64,000 nt of DNA from Leptasterias polaris (taxonomy: Eukaryota; Echinodermata; Asteroidea; Forcipulatida; Asteriidae), in the NCBI GenBank assembly GCA_037783415.1, contig JAZGTN010000058.1, positions 3,384,001-3,448,000 on the forward strand, written 5' to 3'. Position 1 is the first letter of the stretch; the number at the start of each line of letters is the position of its first letter. The position numbers were made by a program, and so were the translations under genes. This document shows, one piece after another, positions 12,926-23,610 of the stretch. The notes under the pieces were generated by a model. It worked only from the letters and a program-made list of their open reading frames with translations. It did not search any database and was not told where the DNA came from.

Positions 12926-13387
12926 AGGTATTCGTGCACATATTGCACGAACACCTAAAAACTTAACAATAACAATAGGTTTTCGGCCGCTAGCCGAACA
13001 CCTAAAAAAAAAAACTTAACAATAACAATAGGTTTTCGGCTGATGGCCGAACACCTAAAAATTCTAAAAACCCTGTAATTCGACACCTGATGACGTCATC
13101 ATGAGGACATTGTTCGCATGCCGTCTTCATGTTAAGGTTCAAGTATGTGCCAAGTTTCAAGATTTTACAACTTTTACTTTTTGAGAAATCGTGACGAGAA
13201 GGTTCAGAAGGAAGAAAAGAGGTGGAAAAAACCAAAAAACTTAACAATAACAATAGGTTTTCGGCTGCTAGCCGAACACCTAAAAAACAGAACAAAAACA
13301 AGAGGTGTTCGTGCACATATTGCACGAACACCTAAAAAAAACCAGAACAATAACAATAGGTGTTCGTGCTGAATTGCAGGAACACCT
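12926..13387. repeat. Cluster of six short hairpins
   Basis: Inverted repeats occupy 12926-12956, 12977-13003, 13030-13056, 13255-13281, 13303-13333 and 13358-13387. All begin AGGT(A/T/G)TTCG and end GAACACCT, but the inner stem differs (GTGCA/TGCAC, GGCCG/TAGCC, GGCT/AGCC), so pairing is kept while sequence varies. Stems reach 13 bp with a 5-bp loop at 13303-13333. Each follows an A-rich leader with (A)ACAATAACAA. A CRE palindrome at 13088 sits between hairpins 3 and 4. Confidence 0.8.
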
Positions 13388-13390
13388 AAT

Positions 13391-13640
13391 TAAAATTAAA
13401 CAACCCCTTAACAAATCATACACCCATGACTGCCAAATTAAAAAAATCGGTCTATATATATAGTACATGCTGTATGATGTATAGTATAGGGCCTACAGGT
13501 GAAGAGAAGTCAGGTAACGGCAACGTGTACAAGGGACCTACTGGTAAGTTTGTAGTGTTGAAAGTAAATTATCATGTTGACATACCAATTAGCAGTATTG
13601 TATAATTAACTGATTTAGTAAATTAAATATATGATTGATC
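13391..13640. other. No gene seen
   Basis: AT-rich sequence after the last hairpin, including TATATATATA near 13453. I find no coding or repeat structure. Confidence 0.5.
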
Positions 13641-13644
13641 TGCT

Positions 13645-14275
13645 GTTGTGAGTAGGTACCTGGTTCAGGGTACCGGAAAAAGTTACGTTGTGACAACGTT
13701 CAGGGTACTGGAAAAAGATACGTTGTTGCAACATTATTTTGAAAACTATTATTTACAACGTGGTAGTTTCGTTGCATCATTACGTTCTAAAGACGTACAG
13801 GGGAGTCAAAAAAGATTTGTTTGCTACAACGTTACTTGATAGCGTTATAACAACCAAAAATACACACTCTGGCAACGTTGTTGTAACGTTTATATATAAG
13901 TTGTCATAAGGTCACTTGGAACATTTCTTAATTGTACCAACAACGTGGTTGTTACCTTGCGTCCCTACTTCCGGAAGAAGTATAAATAGGTTGCAATATG
14001 ATGTAAATCGCCCATCTTTACGGGCAATTTGGAACACACAGTCATGCATTACGTGTCAGAACGGCGTGCAGCACGCGCACATTTCACAAAATGCATTGCA
14101 TGATTGGTTAGTGAATGACGCGGCTGCGTTAATAATTTGGGGCCTGCAAGCCAAAATGCGATTTGCCCGTAAAGATGGCGTCTACTGGGAACTATCTATA
14201 GGGGAGTTGACAACGTTATGTTAATAACATCATTTACACTAAAGTCTGACTTCATTACGACGTTGTGAGAATGTC
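13645..14275. repeat. Degenerate cluster of AACGTTGT / ACAACGTT words
   Basis: The words ACAACGTT, AACGTTGT and TACGTTGT recur irregularly (for example near 13691, 13720, 13831, 13877, 13938 and 14210), together with two copies of a GGTAC(C/T)GGAAAAAG(T/A)TACGTTGT block at 13668-13725. The spacing is irregular, so this is not a simple tandem repeat. The two ORFs here have no recognisable domain. Confidence 0.5.
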
Positions 14276-14284
14276 AAATTGTTA

Positions 14285-14545
14285 GCTGGGTACCATTCAC
14301 TTGAAGGAAAACATCATTGGCCACAATGGTAAAATTACCCTAACATTAAAACTTCCATTCATTACAACACTACCATTGGATATACAATTGGGTACCATTC
14401 ACTTGAATGAAAACACCATTGGCCGCTAATAGTAAAAATACCATTCAGTACAACACTACCATTAGATACACCATTGAGAAACCATTGGGTACCATTCGTC
14501 GCCATTGGGTACCATTGGTTTACCATTGGACACCATTGGCTCTTT
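14285..14545. repeat. Degenerate CCATTGG / GGTACCATT repeat
   Basis: A roughly 104-bp segment starting GGGTACCATTCACTTGAA occurs at 14287 and 14391 and then breaks into repeated ACCATTGGGTACCATT words up to about 14540. Both reading frames through it are shadows of the repeat. Confidence 0.7.
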
Positions 14546-14739
14546 TTATAAGGGTTACACATACTAATTGGAGTCTTTCAATCAATGAACATATCATTTG
14601 CATGACCTGTGCAAGAAATGTACGGAACATAATTCATACACATTCAGAATTGGAACATAGTTACTACATGTGACTGTACTGCATGCTCTTGTTTTCAAAA
14701 GCATCAAGATGACAGGCCCTTCATCTTGATACGAAGAAA

Positions 14740-15480
14740 ATGGAAGAACACAATAAAGTAATTGTGACAACAGTAGACATGCAAAAAGCAATAACGATCC
14801 CAAATGTGCCAACGAAAGATCATTTCTTCTCCCGGAAGTTAGTTGTCTTCAGTGAGACGTTTGCGTGTCCCGGTAAAGACAGACGAGCGACATGTGTCCT
14901 ATGGCATGAGGTAGGTAGGAAGGCGTTTAATGTCTGCAGTTCATACGTTGCTTTTATCAAACAAAACGGGGACAAAGAGGAAATTATAATGTATGTATAC
15001 AACTGCTCCTCTCAGCAATGCCAAGGATCGTAAATGACCCTTCAGTGGGAGCCCAAAGTATCACAATAAAGTACTTTGAACCTGGGCACATCTGCTTGGC
15101 TGTAGATGCTGTGCATGGAAACATAGGAACTAAGATGAACCGTCAAACACTGCTAAATAAGATTTCACAGACGTTGCCGACATAATCAACAACTCTCGAA
15201 ATGAAATGTGAAGAACTTTAAAGTAGTCTAGTTTCGCCGAGGTTCTTTGAGCATGCACATTAAAGAATCCCACGAGGAAAATTGTGTCTTCAAAAAGATC
15301 AAGCTGTTGAAGCAAGCTGAAGCTCGGGAAATAGAGAACAAGCTGTCTCGCAACAAAAACCCACTCACGTGCGTACCAAGAATGGAAGAACCAAGAGGTG
15401 TGGCGTTGTCAAAACAAGGAATACTCTTTACAAGAAGGATAATATGGTCATAACTGAGGAGGCTGTGGATCTCGAAACAT
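14740..15480 (+). pseudogene. Broken transposon-type gene, DUF7869-like
   Basis: The reading frame from 14740 gives a run with VDMQKAITIPNVPTKDHFFS, a Cys-rich VLWHEVGRK segment and the end of a beta strand at YNCSSQQ, where related proteins carry a SDxCxxQN-type motif. After a frame change near 15020 the sequence reads ITIKYFEPGHICLAVDAVHG, matching the (P)GHxxxxVDxxH segment of the same family, then becomes further frameshifted with stops near 15230. I recognise the family from memory as an uncharacterised transposase-like family common in invertebrates. This copy lacks the N-terminus and cannot be functional. Confidence 0.5.
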
Positions 15481-15489
15481 CACGGGAGG

Positions 15490-15912
15490 AGTAAATTGCA
15501 GTGGGAAAGGGGATGAATTTTGAAAAACTGATAAACACAGTCAAGCAACTTTTCAGGTTAAGCTGATTTCCTCTATGTGTTTGGGCCATTCTTTTTTTGA
15601 TTTGCAATACATACGAAACAACAATGCATGTTTGTAAACAGTAACACACTGGATTATTGAAAGAAAATGGTTTGAGTACAACTATTTTATCATAACCTTG
15701 AAGACAATATTATTTGAAAAAAATTGATGCGTGCTGATGAATAAATCAGTTTTGTTAGTTGGTTAAAATTTTGAGTTGTGGTCATTAGCCCATATCAACT
15801 CCTTGTTATCGTTTGGTATTTTATTAAATGTTAATGTTATGGAAGATGGCAAAAATTTACGTGAATTAAAATTTGTGTCTATTGTGTGTTTATTATAATG
15901 TGACTTCTAATG
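15490..15912. other. No gene seen
   Basis: AT-rich sequence with no supported ORF or repeat between the broken gene and the next element. Confidence 0.4.
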
Positions 15913-17790
15913 TTAAAGGGACACACCGGTTACCTGTTCACGTAATTTAGTCATGTAGAATCAAGGACAATTATTTCTAGATGGTTTTTATATATTTTTT
16001 TTACAAAAATATCGCGTAATTAACAAGAAATGACCGAAAAAACCAAAAGTGGTCAAAGGTCACCGTATACGCTTTACCAGCCGTTGCAAGTGTCAAATTT
16101 ACAGGATACATGCTGTGCAATGTTGCAAGTAGACTGGTGCTCTGTTTATGTAAGTGTTTTACCACGACAAGGCATTAGATCCAGTCCACGTTATCTATCT
16201 GGAAGTGTGTATAAACAACGGACACAGAAACCAGTCAACTCGCCACCCAGCAAACTCGCCATTTACAAAGTCCCCCAACTACAAAGTCGCCCCTATCAAA
16301 GTCGTCCCCTGACATACAAACACGTCCCCTCTCAAGGTCGCCCCTCACAAAGGAATGTAACAAATTGGTTTGATTGGACTTCAGGGGAACAAAAGCTATC
16401 TTGAGGGAACAAAAGCTAGGGCATATCTTGAGGGAACCAAAGAGAAATTCTGCGGAACGAAATCTCATTGCGAGAGAACGAAAACGTATTTTTAGGGAGT
16501 GTAGGCATATTTCCGGTGAATGAAAGTATATTTTGGGGAAAAAATTCAAATTCGTATTTCGAGGAATCGAAAGCTTTTTTTTAGGTTAGGAAATCTGCTT
16601 TCGAGGGAAAGAAAGCATATTTCAAGCGAAAGAAAGTATATTTCTTGCGAACAAAATCATATTTCTAGGAAACGAAAGCGTATTTCTGGGGAACTTAACT
16701 GTAGTTCGGAGGAAAGAAAGCATGTTTAAGGGAACGAGAACCTATTTTCTAGAAATAATCTATTTCGTTACCTAGAAAAACACACTGCGTTCACAAAATG
16801 AAAAATAATAGTTTGTGAGACAAATTATATTTTCATCGAATTAAATAATATTTTGAGGAAACAAAATGTTTTTGCTGGCATTTTGTGTGTCGAGAATGTA
16901 ATAGAAATTTCGAGTGATTTATTTTTCTACCAACCTTTTAGTTTTTAATTTTTTTTTCACCTGTCCCTTCAGAGGCTTCTTTATTTATTTTTTTTTGGGG
17001 GGGGGCTCGGTTTTGGGGAATTTGTCACAAATTTTGTTTAAACTAATCGTACCGTCAATATAAAAGTGGTATTCCTATGTATTGACATAAATCTTATTTA
17101 TTACCAAGAAATGCGATACAAATCGGGTCAAGGAACGTACACAGAGCATTGGAATGTTGCGATTTTGAAACAACGGATTCGATCAGCGAGGTGTACCGAC
17201 TAGCAAACCCGCAAAAACGACAACGTAGTTGGTGGTCTGGCTCCCTACTCCTCCCACATGTTCATGAGCTTCCCAGGTACAGCTATCTCTTGGCTAGTGG
17301 GTTTCCGTCGCACTGTAGCACTGCCGAGGTACTCTGCTTGTAAGCGACACGACTGCCCCTGTGTTACGTCTAGGTAGTCCTCACGCTGTGCACTGTAAGA
17401 CGCGCTTCCGTTGCTCGGATTCTCTGAAATAAAATCTTACGTTTGACTTTTCGTATTATTTACAACTTGTATCCATAATTTGAATACGTATTTTTGTGTG
17501 TCAAATACTCATGAATTCTTGTTAACAAACAGAGTTGAATTCGGTGCAGTAATTAATTTTTATACGGCTGGAAGTAAAACTAACTCCGAAGATCACAAGG
17601 GTTATCCGAACCAAAAAAGTGGTTCGGACAACCCATGTGACCTTTGTTTTTTGAAAAATGCTCAAAAACGACCAAAGTTGATGGTTTCTTTTAGGAAACG
17701 TTCTTCTCCATTCCTGGAAGACCTTTGGAGTCATGTTTTAGTCTATTTTGTAGCCAAAATAGCCCAACGAATCCAGTGTTGTCCCTTTAA
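15913..17790. mobile_element. Possible 1.88-kb element with TTAA-AGGGACA ends
   Basis: The left end reads TTAA-AGGGACACACCGG. The right end, complemented, reads TTAA-AGGGACAACACTGG. Both are flanked by TTAA and match the terminal 8 bp of the foldback element at 20827-21205. Internal arms show little further complementarity, so it may be one decayed element or two separate ends. TTAA target duplication is typical of piggyBac-type elements, but no transposase is present. It contains minisatellites at about 16230-16360 and 16380-16740 and a hairpin GTT(A/G)TCCGAACC/GGTTCGGACAAC near 17600-17632. Confidence 0.4.
16380..16740. repeat. 21-bp minisatellite, open in both directions
   Basis: Units such as GCGAAAGAAAGTATATTTCTT recur about every 21 bp, clearest at 16600-16700. 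Because 21 is divisible by three, both strands give heptapeptide repeats (ERKHISS-like on plus, KIRFRSL-like on minus). These are shadows of the DNA repeat, with no supporting gene structure. Confidence 0.7.
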
Positions 17791-19760
17791 GTAAATTCTT
17801 ACAATAATATGAACTGATTTTTGCCATTATTGCATACAAAAATTTGAATGTCAAACTTGTAGAATAAGTTAATTCATTTTGCCAAATGTGTCTATGGACG
17901 AAGACAGATTCTTTAGGTGTTTTTGACTGTTTAGAGAATCCTTAGAAATATCCTTCTGCCCAATTCTGTTAACTATATTATATAAAGAAAATTACTTTTC
18001 CGGAGACCCTTATTTCTGCACACGGATGCTTACGTTTTGGTCTCATATTTCCTTATTTTGAACACAGAAAATTATGTCATAGTTTTTGTAGGTACAATGA
18101 AGCATTATTGGTAGGTTGTGTGATGTTTAAACCTTATACAAATAAACTGTATAATCGTTACTTTTTAATTGATTGTATTTTTTTAACGAAAAAACAAATT
18201 TAAGTCACGGGGAAGTGACATTTTTTGACACTAATTCTATGATAAACATTCAGTTTCATTAATTGCGATTGGCTTCTTCTGCAAGCCTGCAGATGAAGAA
18301 GAAATCCGGCTTATCTTTCAACCAGCCGCCTGACATGTAGCTTCGAATAAACTTTGAAGTGTCCAACAAAACCAACCGTCCTTTCCAGGACGCCCAAATG
18401 AGAAAAAAGATGGTTCATATATCTGTTTCGTTTATTTTAGCTTAAAAGTAAGATATAAAATAACTGTGGAGAAAACAAAACAAACGAGAGAAACGTCGTC
18501 TTTGAATAAAGGTTATGATCATGACTCTAACGTAATCGTGGTATAAAATAAAGAAAAGGAACTTAACATTAATTTTTTGAAATAAAGGTAACCACAAAAA
18601 CCCCAATAATGTCACGTCCCCATCGGAATGGCAGGAGATTTGTCCCGTATGGTAGCGCCCTCTGTTGGTTAAACTCCCTTCAACCCCATGTGACACACGG
18701 GAGAAAGAATCTCCTGAAAACGCCGCTGAACTACAGGTTGGTTTCAGTTTAAAATGAACTTTTCTACATGTCTCTACATGTCTCTACATGTTTCAAGCAC
18801 ATGTGATTTCTATTTATTCACGTGTTGATTAGCTTTATACTTTTAGGGTAACAAAATGTTTAAATGACCCCTTTTTGGCGATGTACCGATACGGTCTGCT
18901 GTCTGCTGTTTGCAGTCAAAGGTGCTTGTAAGATCATGACTCGAGTAACATATTAATTGCTCCTATTTACCATGAATTTGCATGATCAGGGGAGTTTGGG
19001 TTGAAAATTAGTTTGTGCTTCAGCTTTATAAAACCATAGAGCAAGTTGCTCCATGAATGATAAAAGAAATTAAGTTCTGTAATGGATATTGGCTTGTTTC
19101 TTAATTGTAGGCAAAGGGCGATTTACTTTGGTCATCAGAGGCTATTGTTTGGTTCGGCAAATTCTTCTATCCGCCCAAGTCAAGGTTTTAAACTGAGATG
19201 CCGAAACTGTTGTTTGGGTCCTTTGGGTTTATGCAAAGCATGATGTGGGTCGAATCGTATTCCTTCATGGGAAAATAATTCTTAGTTTCTTTGATACATT
19301 TTACCTGCACCCTATATAATGAGCTGAAACACCAATCATATTAAAACAAAAAACATTTGTTATAATTCAGGCATAGCGACGGCAGCTAAGTTTTCACTGG
19401 GTGCTAATCTGACCGGCTTCCACAGTAGAATGTTGTTGTGTCCATAATTTTTTAGAACGTGGTTTTGACTTCACTTTAAGATTTATGTACAACAGGGCCA
19501 AAGTGCCCAATGGACTATGGTACAATAAATTGTGAGCCGGTGGCCTTTGGTCCCTGGGTGTTGATTTGGGCGGTTGTGTGCCCATGGATGGGGGCGTTAA
19601 ACCATTTTTTTGCCGGATGTGTGTACTTGTTTTGGATGTGTTGACGTCCATGCAGGTTAAAATGAAACATTTTGGATGGGACGTATTACACAATAAGTAC
19701 AATATGCCATGTGGTTGATTTTGATGTTCTTCTTCCAGAGTGTGATTTATTTTAAACGTT
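17791..19760. other. No gene seen
   Basis: Only short ORFs without domains. A 12-bp unit (TCTACATGTCTC) repeats three times at about 18761-18790. GGCCACCGG- and ATGGGGG-rich sequence near 19530-19600 lies in an ORF with no recognisable homology. Confidence 0.4.
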
Positions 19761-19764
19761 ACCC

Positions 19765-20130
19765 CGGTGAGCTGACCATGGACTTTCCATGAATGTTCAT
19801 GGACTTTCCATGAATGTTCATGAACTATTCATGATTATTCACCGACAGTCGTTCATGAACATCATGAAAGTTATTCAAAATATTCATGAACAGTCACAGT
19901 TGAAGAATTATCATGAACATCAATGGTTCATGAACAGTTGACGGCAGTGGTTCATGAACAGTTGATGGTAAGTGGGTCATGAACAGTTGACGGCAGTGGT
20001 TCATGAACAGTTGACGGCAGTGGGTCATGAACAGTTGATGGCAGTGGGTCATGAACAGTTGACTGCAATGGTTCATGAACAGTTTTTGAAATAAGTTCAT
20101 CAAATGTCAATGAACATTAAGGGACATTCA
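19765..20130. repeat. 24-bp minisatellite built on TTCATGAA
   Basis: About seven units of GGTTCATGAACAGTTGACGG(CAGT) run from 19925 to 20095, preceded by irregular TTCATGAA and CATGGACTTTCC words from 19770. The palindrome TTCATGAA is in almost every unit; some units have GGGTCATGAA instead. The minus-strand ORF over it is the repeat read in frame. Confidence 0.8.
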
Positions 20131-20826
20131 TGAACACTCCACCAAAGAAATCATCAAAGCACTTTCACAATCTTTCATCGTCACCTACGGGCAAAATAAT
20201 ACCCCCCGCACAAAAACCAACCTTAAAAGAAAGAATAATTTGACAAATTAATCAAATAATGATTGAATTCAATTTCATAAATTTATTTTGAAACAACAGT
20301 CAATTTGCATGCAACATTTGTGAACATCAAATAACAAAGACCACAGATTTTATGAAACACCTTACTGAAATAATTGCAGCGGTGTCCAGTAAGTGAAGTT
20401 TTTGGTATAACCCCCCCCCCCCCCTTTTTCCAGATACTGCTCTGAAGTTTATAAAATATACTTAATCCACATTCAGTTTTCGATTTGGTCACACAGATTG
20501 GTGACCTGCTAAGTCATGTTGGAACAGACTACAATGATAACATTAGTTCTTTTTTCAATATCTAAGAGCAAAAATTCAGTGACTACAATTTTTGCTAAAA
20601 TACTAACGCCAAATCCGTTGATTTCTTAATATTTCAACAAAAGTGAATGTTGTTCAGTCCTTCTTATAGTATTAAATGTTTATGGTTTTTGAGGCATTCA
20701 AAATATCTACTTTGCTGTGTAGATAATGTTTTTTTTGAGAACTTGTGTTGCTATTTATTCTACTGCCGCGGTGTATATTATTAGGAACTTGGGAGACTTT
20801 TAGTTCTGAAAAGAATTGCCTGCTTA
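20131..20826. other. No gene seen; C-tract
   Basis: AT-rich sequence with a run of about 16 C at 20410-20425. No supported gene. Confidence 0.4.
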
Positions 20827-21205
20827 TTAAAGGGACACATTGCCTTGGATCGGGCGAGTTGGCCTATGAAAAGCATTTGTAACCGTTTGTTGTAAAATGC
20901 ATATGGTTAGAAAGATGTTTTGGAAGTAGAATACAATGATCCACACAAGTATGCCTCGAAATTGCGTGGTTTTCCTTTTACTTTGCGAACTAACACGGTC
21001 TGCCATTTTGTGGAGTCAAAAATTTGACTCTACAAAATGGCTTGCCGTGTTAGTTTACGATGTAAAAGGAAAATCACACAATTTCGAGGCCTGTTTTGTG
21101 GCCTATATTCTACTTTTACGACATCATTCTAACCATGATATGCATTTCATAACAAACGCTTTTCATAGACCAACTCGCCCGATCCAAGGCAACGTGTCCC
21201 TTTAA
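20827..21205. mobile_element. Foldback MITE flanked by TTAA
   Basis: The 379-bp segment is a near full-length inverted repeat. The left arm TTAA-AGGGACACATTGCC(TTGG) and the complement of the right end, TTAA-AGGGACACGTTGCC, match along almost the whole arm. They meet at a centre of AGTCAAAAATTTGACT near 21016-21031. TTAA at both ends suggests target-site duplication. The ORF 20936-21205 is read across the hairpin and is not a gene. Transposase would have to be supplied in trans by a TTAA-specific family (inference). Confidence 0.85.
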
Positions 21206-21397
21206 CTACTACCTGGGTGGAAGGTAGGAAATCAGCCATATAAAATGTTATTAAAAAATAAAAATGGCATGCATTTGTGTAAACTTCAGGACACTCAAAA
21301 AAAATTAAGGAGTTCCGGATGTCAGGAGAATGTAATTTTTCTTTTTTTCTTTCTGTCTTTAAGAAAACATCAAACCAAAAGCTCAGCAGTTGGGCCT

Positions 21398-21823
21398 TTA
21401 GGACAAATACATATGCTTTCGGCGAAGTACTTTCTGTACAGATTGCAATTTCTCAACAATCCATTTATGTGAAATTGTAGGGTCTTTTTCAAGCAGCAGC
21501 TTTTGAAACATTGCACATTTGTCTGTTGGCAGTGGTGGTCGTATGCCCTGAGTTTTCACACTTCTTTTTCCTGATATGCTGTTGTTGATCAGTTCATCTC
21601 TTGTAAAAATTGAGTTTGCAAGAATTTTGACACAATCATAAACGTTGTGTGGCTGCATGTGTTGGATGGATTTTCTAAACTGACTGATTTCTGTGTCTTC
21701 ATCAGCTGTTGACTGACTGCTTGATCCAGAGTCCTCTCAAGTCGCTTTTTAAGTGCAGAAAACTTGGATTTCAGATGTTTAACTTCATCTTTCAGGGCTT
21801 GGAATTCTTCCTTTTTTACATAC
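21398..21823 (-). CDS. Last exon: coiled coil plus BEN domain (frameshifted)
   Basis: Acceptor CACTTAG precedes 21823, in phase with the exon ending at 22199. The first part reads YVKKEEFQALKDEVKHLKSK, a Lys/Glu-rich coiled coil. Near 21735 the frame must change: the downstream frame carries an acidic-Ser linker (GSSSQSTADEDTE) and then a BEN domain (VYDCVKILANSIFTRDELIN, SGKRS, a P(L/I)PTDKCAMF-like helix, VEKLQSVQKVLRRK), ending with a stop at 21398. BEN domains bind DNA or chromatin partners. No GT-AG pair could splice the break, so this is a real frameshift (decaying gene or recent mutation) or an assembly error. The BEN call is firm. Confidence 0.7.
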
Positions 21824-22198
21824 CTAAGTGATAGCAGGAAGTAAAAAAAATGTATATTTAAAAAATACAAAAAGCCCCCATGTTCTCACAACGATGATAG
21901 CAGAAGAATGAATATGGTATATTTTCCCCTCCAAAAATCTTTAGATAAGCCATCAATTAGGAAGGAATTTATTTCGATTGACCTGCATGGGACATTCCAT
22001 GCAAATTTAAACAAAATTATCAAAAAATCTTCCACAGCTGGATTTTCTATTAAAATAATGTAAAACTCGTAACAGTTTGTTTTTTGACATGAAGATAACC
22101 ATACATGCTCTTTATGTGTAGTTGGGTTGAAAGTAATTCCCCCGCATTGTTCAACTACACTTTCATCATGAAATTAATGAAAGGTAAATGTATCTTAC

Positions 22199-22472
22199 CT
22201 GTTTTTCTCTGAGTCAGAGAAAGCAGGCATACTTCTTGCAGTGAAGTCCACTTCTTCAAAATCTGTTGAACGATGAAAAGTTGAGCCAAGGGTAGGCCTA
22301 GGCTTTTCAGTGAAGTCCACTTCATTATCATCTGATGAATGATGTAATACAGATGAGCGAGAGAAGTTAGGCCTTGCAGTGAAGTCCGCTTCTTCAAAAT
22401 CGGTTGAATCATGGAAAGTTGAGCGAGAGAAGTTAGGCCTTGCCCTTGCAGTGAAGTCCGCTTCTTCCAAAT
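22199..22472 (-). CDS. Exon with four DFEEADFTAR-type repeats
   Basis: Acceptor TTCCACAG before 22472 and donor GTAAGA after 22199. The frame runs on from the exon at 23262 (G|AT = Asp) into the exon at 21823 (AG|G = Arg). It encodes four degenerate repeats of 22-24 residues: DLEEADFTARARPNFSRS, DFEEADFTARPNFSRSS, DDNEVDFTEKPRPTLGS and DFEEVDFTARSMPAFSDS. Acidic and Ser/Arg-rich, probably disordered. No known domain. It belongs to the Ig/BEN gene. Confidence 0.65.
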
Positions 22473-23261
22473 CTGTGGAATGATGTACAGTATACAATGC
22501 ATTTCATACAAGCTTGCAAAGCTTATATACAATGATAAGACAAAACAACTCGGTGCAAGATTAATTTTGTACATATTCACAACATGTTGATTGCTAAAAA
22601 TTCAAGATGGCCATGTATTTGCAATATTGTTAACACGGCCTTGTCACTCAAGAATCAGGTCACGAGTACAGAAACGTAACCAGAGAGACTCCCCTTCCCA
22701 AGTTCCCCCCTAAACAACAGAGATTGAAAAAATGCATGGTTTTCAAAACTGAACGGTTTGACACATAAATTTAATTATTTTTGTTTTAGTCAAGGGATTA
22801 AACCAGGGCAATTTCCTTTTTACTTGCTATTTGGCTGGGTCTCAGGGAGAAATGTGGAATTTTTGCAAATTGATTTTATTTTTTGGGGGTTAGTTAACAA
22901 AATTTGCTGACAAACGGACAGTGGATGACTGTCCGATGGCATCATGGAGGGTGTTATCTTTTTAATCGATGAACATTGAAAAAAATTGTCAGTCATGCCT
23001 GATAAGGTCATCCATATTTATTTGTTGGTTGGTTACCACATGTTTAATAATTATTTGTTGAAGTCAAATTGTGACAAATAGAATGTTGAGTAATAGTGTC
23101 AAGTTAAGGGCCAAAAAAGGAGGGGGTGGAGAGAGCTGACAAAAGATTCCAAATTTTTTGGTTAGTGGGGGGCGGCAACACAACAATGGATTTTTCTTGG
23201 TACAAGCTCTCAGCTTCAATGGGTACAGGTTTACGGCCAAACCAGGAAACATTTACATTAC

Positions 23262-23309
23262 CTTCATTCACAATTGTCCTCTTTTTGGCTGGCAGTGAAG
23301 AGGTGAAGT
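23262..23309 (-). CDS. Small 48-bp linker exon of the Ig/BEN gene
   Basis: TTTTATCAG precedes 23309 and GTAATG follows 23262. The frame (G|AC, DFTSSLPAKKRTIVNEG) is phase 1 at both ends, matching its neighbours. The DFT start resembles the repeats of the next exon. Short, so less certain than the flanking exons. Confidence 0.5.
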
Positions 23310-23466
23310 CTGATAAAAGAAGACAAAAACACAAAAATGTTACTTCCACAATGCAAAAATTACTACTGTTTACTAGACTGTTTTTTGGTATTTGTGACGC
23401 TTTGGTTTTTTTCAGTGGTTTTTGTATTACTTCTAATCTAATAATAACATTTGAACTGTATTTTAC

Positions 23467-23610
23467 CTCTGAATATCAGCTTTGCTGATGACTCTGTCTG
23501 CCCACTTTCATTAGAGACTGTGCAAGTGATGGTCCCTGAGTCTTTAGCTGTGACATCTTTGAAGTCCAGGCTTGCAATGCCAAATTCAAAGACTTTCTTG
23601 ATGCGAGAAC
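23467..23610 (-). CDS. Exon: C-terminal half of an I-set Ig domain
   Basis: Acceptor TTGTGTAG before 23610; donor GTAAAA after 23467. It encodes SRIKKVFEFGIASLDFKDVT then AKDSGTITCTVSNESGQTES, the D-E-F-G strands of an I-set immunoglobulin domain with the DxGxYxC-type motif (here DSGTITC). It joins in phase 1 to the exon ending at 24080, which supplies strands A to C. The pattern is that of titin/obscurin/MLCK-type muscle proteins, though I do not identify the gene as any one of them. Confidence 0.75.

Larger units (their letters stand above)
65..13101. promoter_or_regulatory. Eighteen copies of a CRE-type palindrome
   Basis: The palindrome GATGACGTCATC, often extended to TGATGACGTCATCA, starts at 65, 1397, 1734, 2237, 3579, 3916, 4419, 5760, 6097, 6599, 7946, 8283, 8848, 10195, 10532, 12408, 12745 and 13088. 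Its centre TGACGTCA is the full CREB/ATF consensus. Three copies occur per 2.2-kb unit, spaced about 1332, 337 and 503 bp. All copies keep the palindrome, including those in diverged flanks. Binding is inference; palindrome conservation could also reflect a structural or transposition role. Confidence 0.8.

Noticed and set aside
12926..13387. Hairpins considered as tRNA genes, terminators or Helitron 3' ends
   Set aside because: No tRNA cloverleaf or box A/B; host is eukaryotic; a Helitron end needs CTRR about 10 bp after the hairpin, whereas here CTAA lies directly at the stem. A Helitron-like origin remains only a possibility.
19894..20103. ORF with LFMTHCRQ repeats
   Set aside because: In-frame reading of the 24-bp minisatellite.
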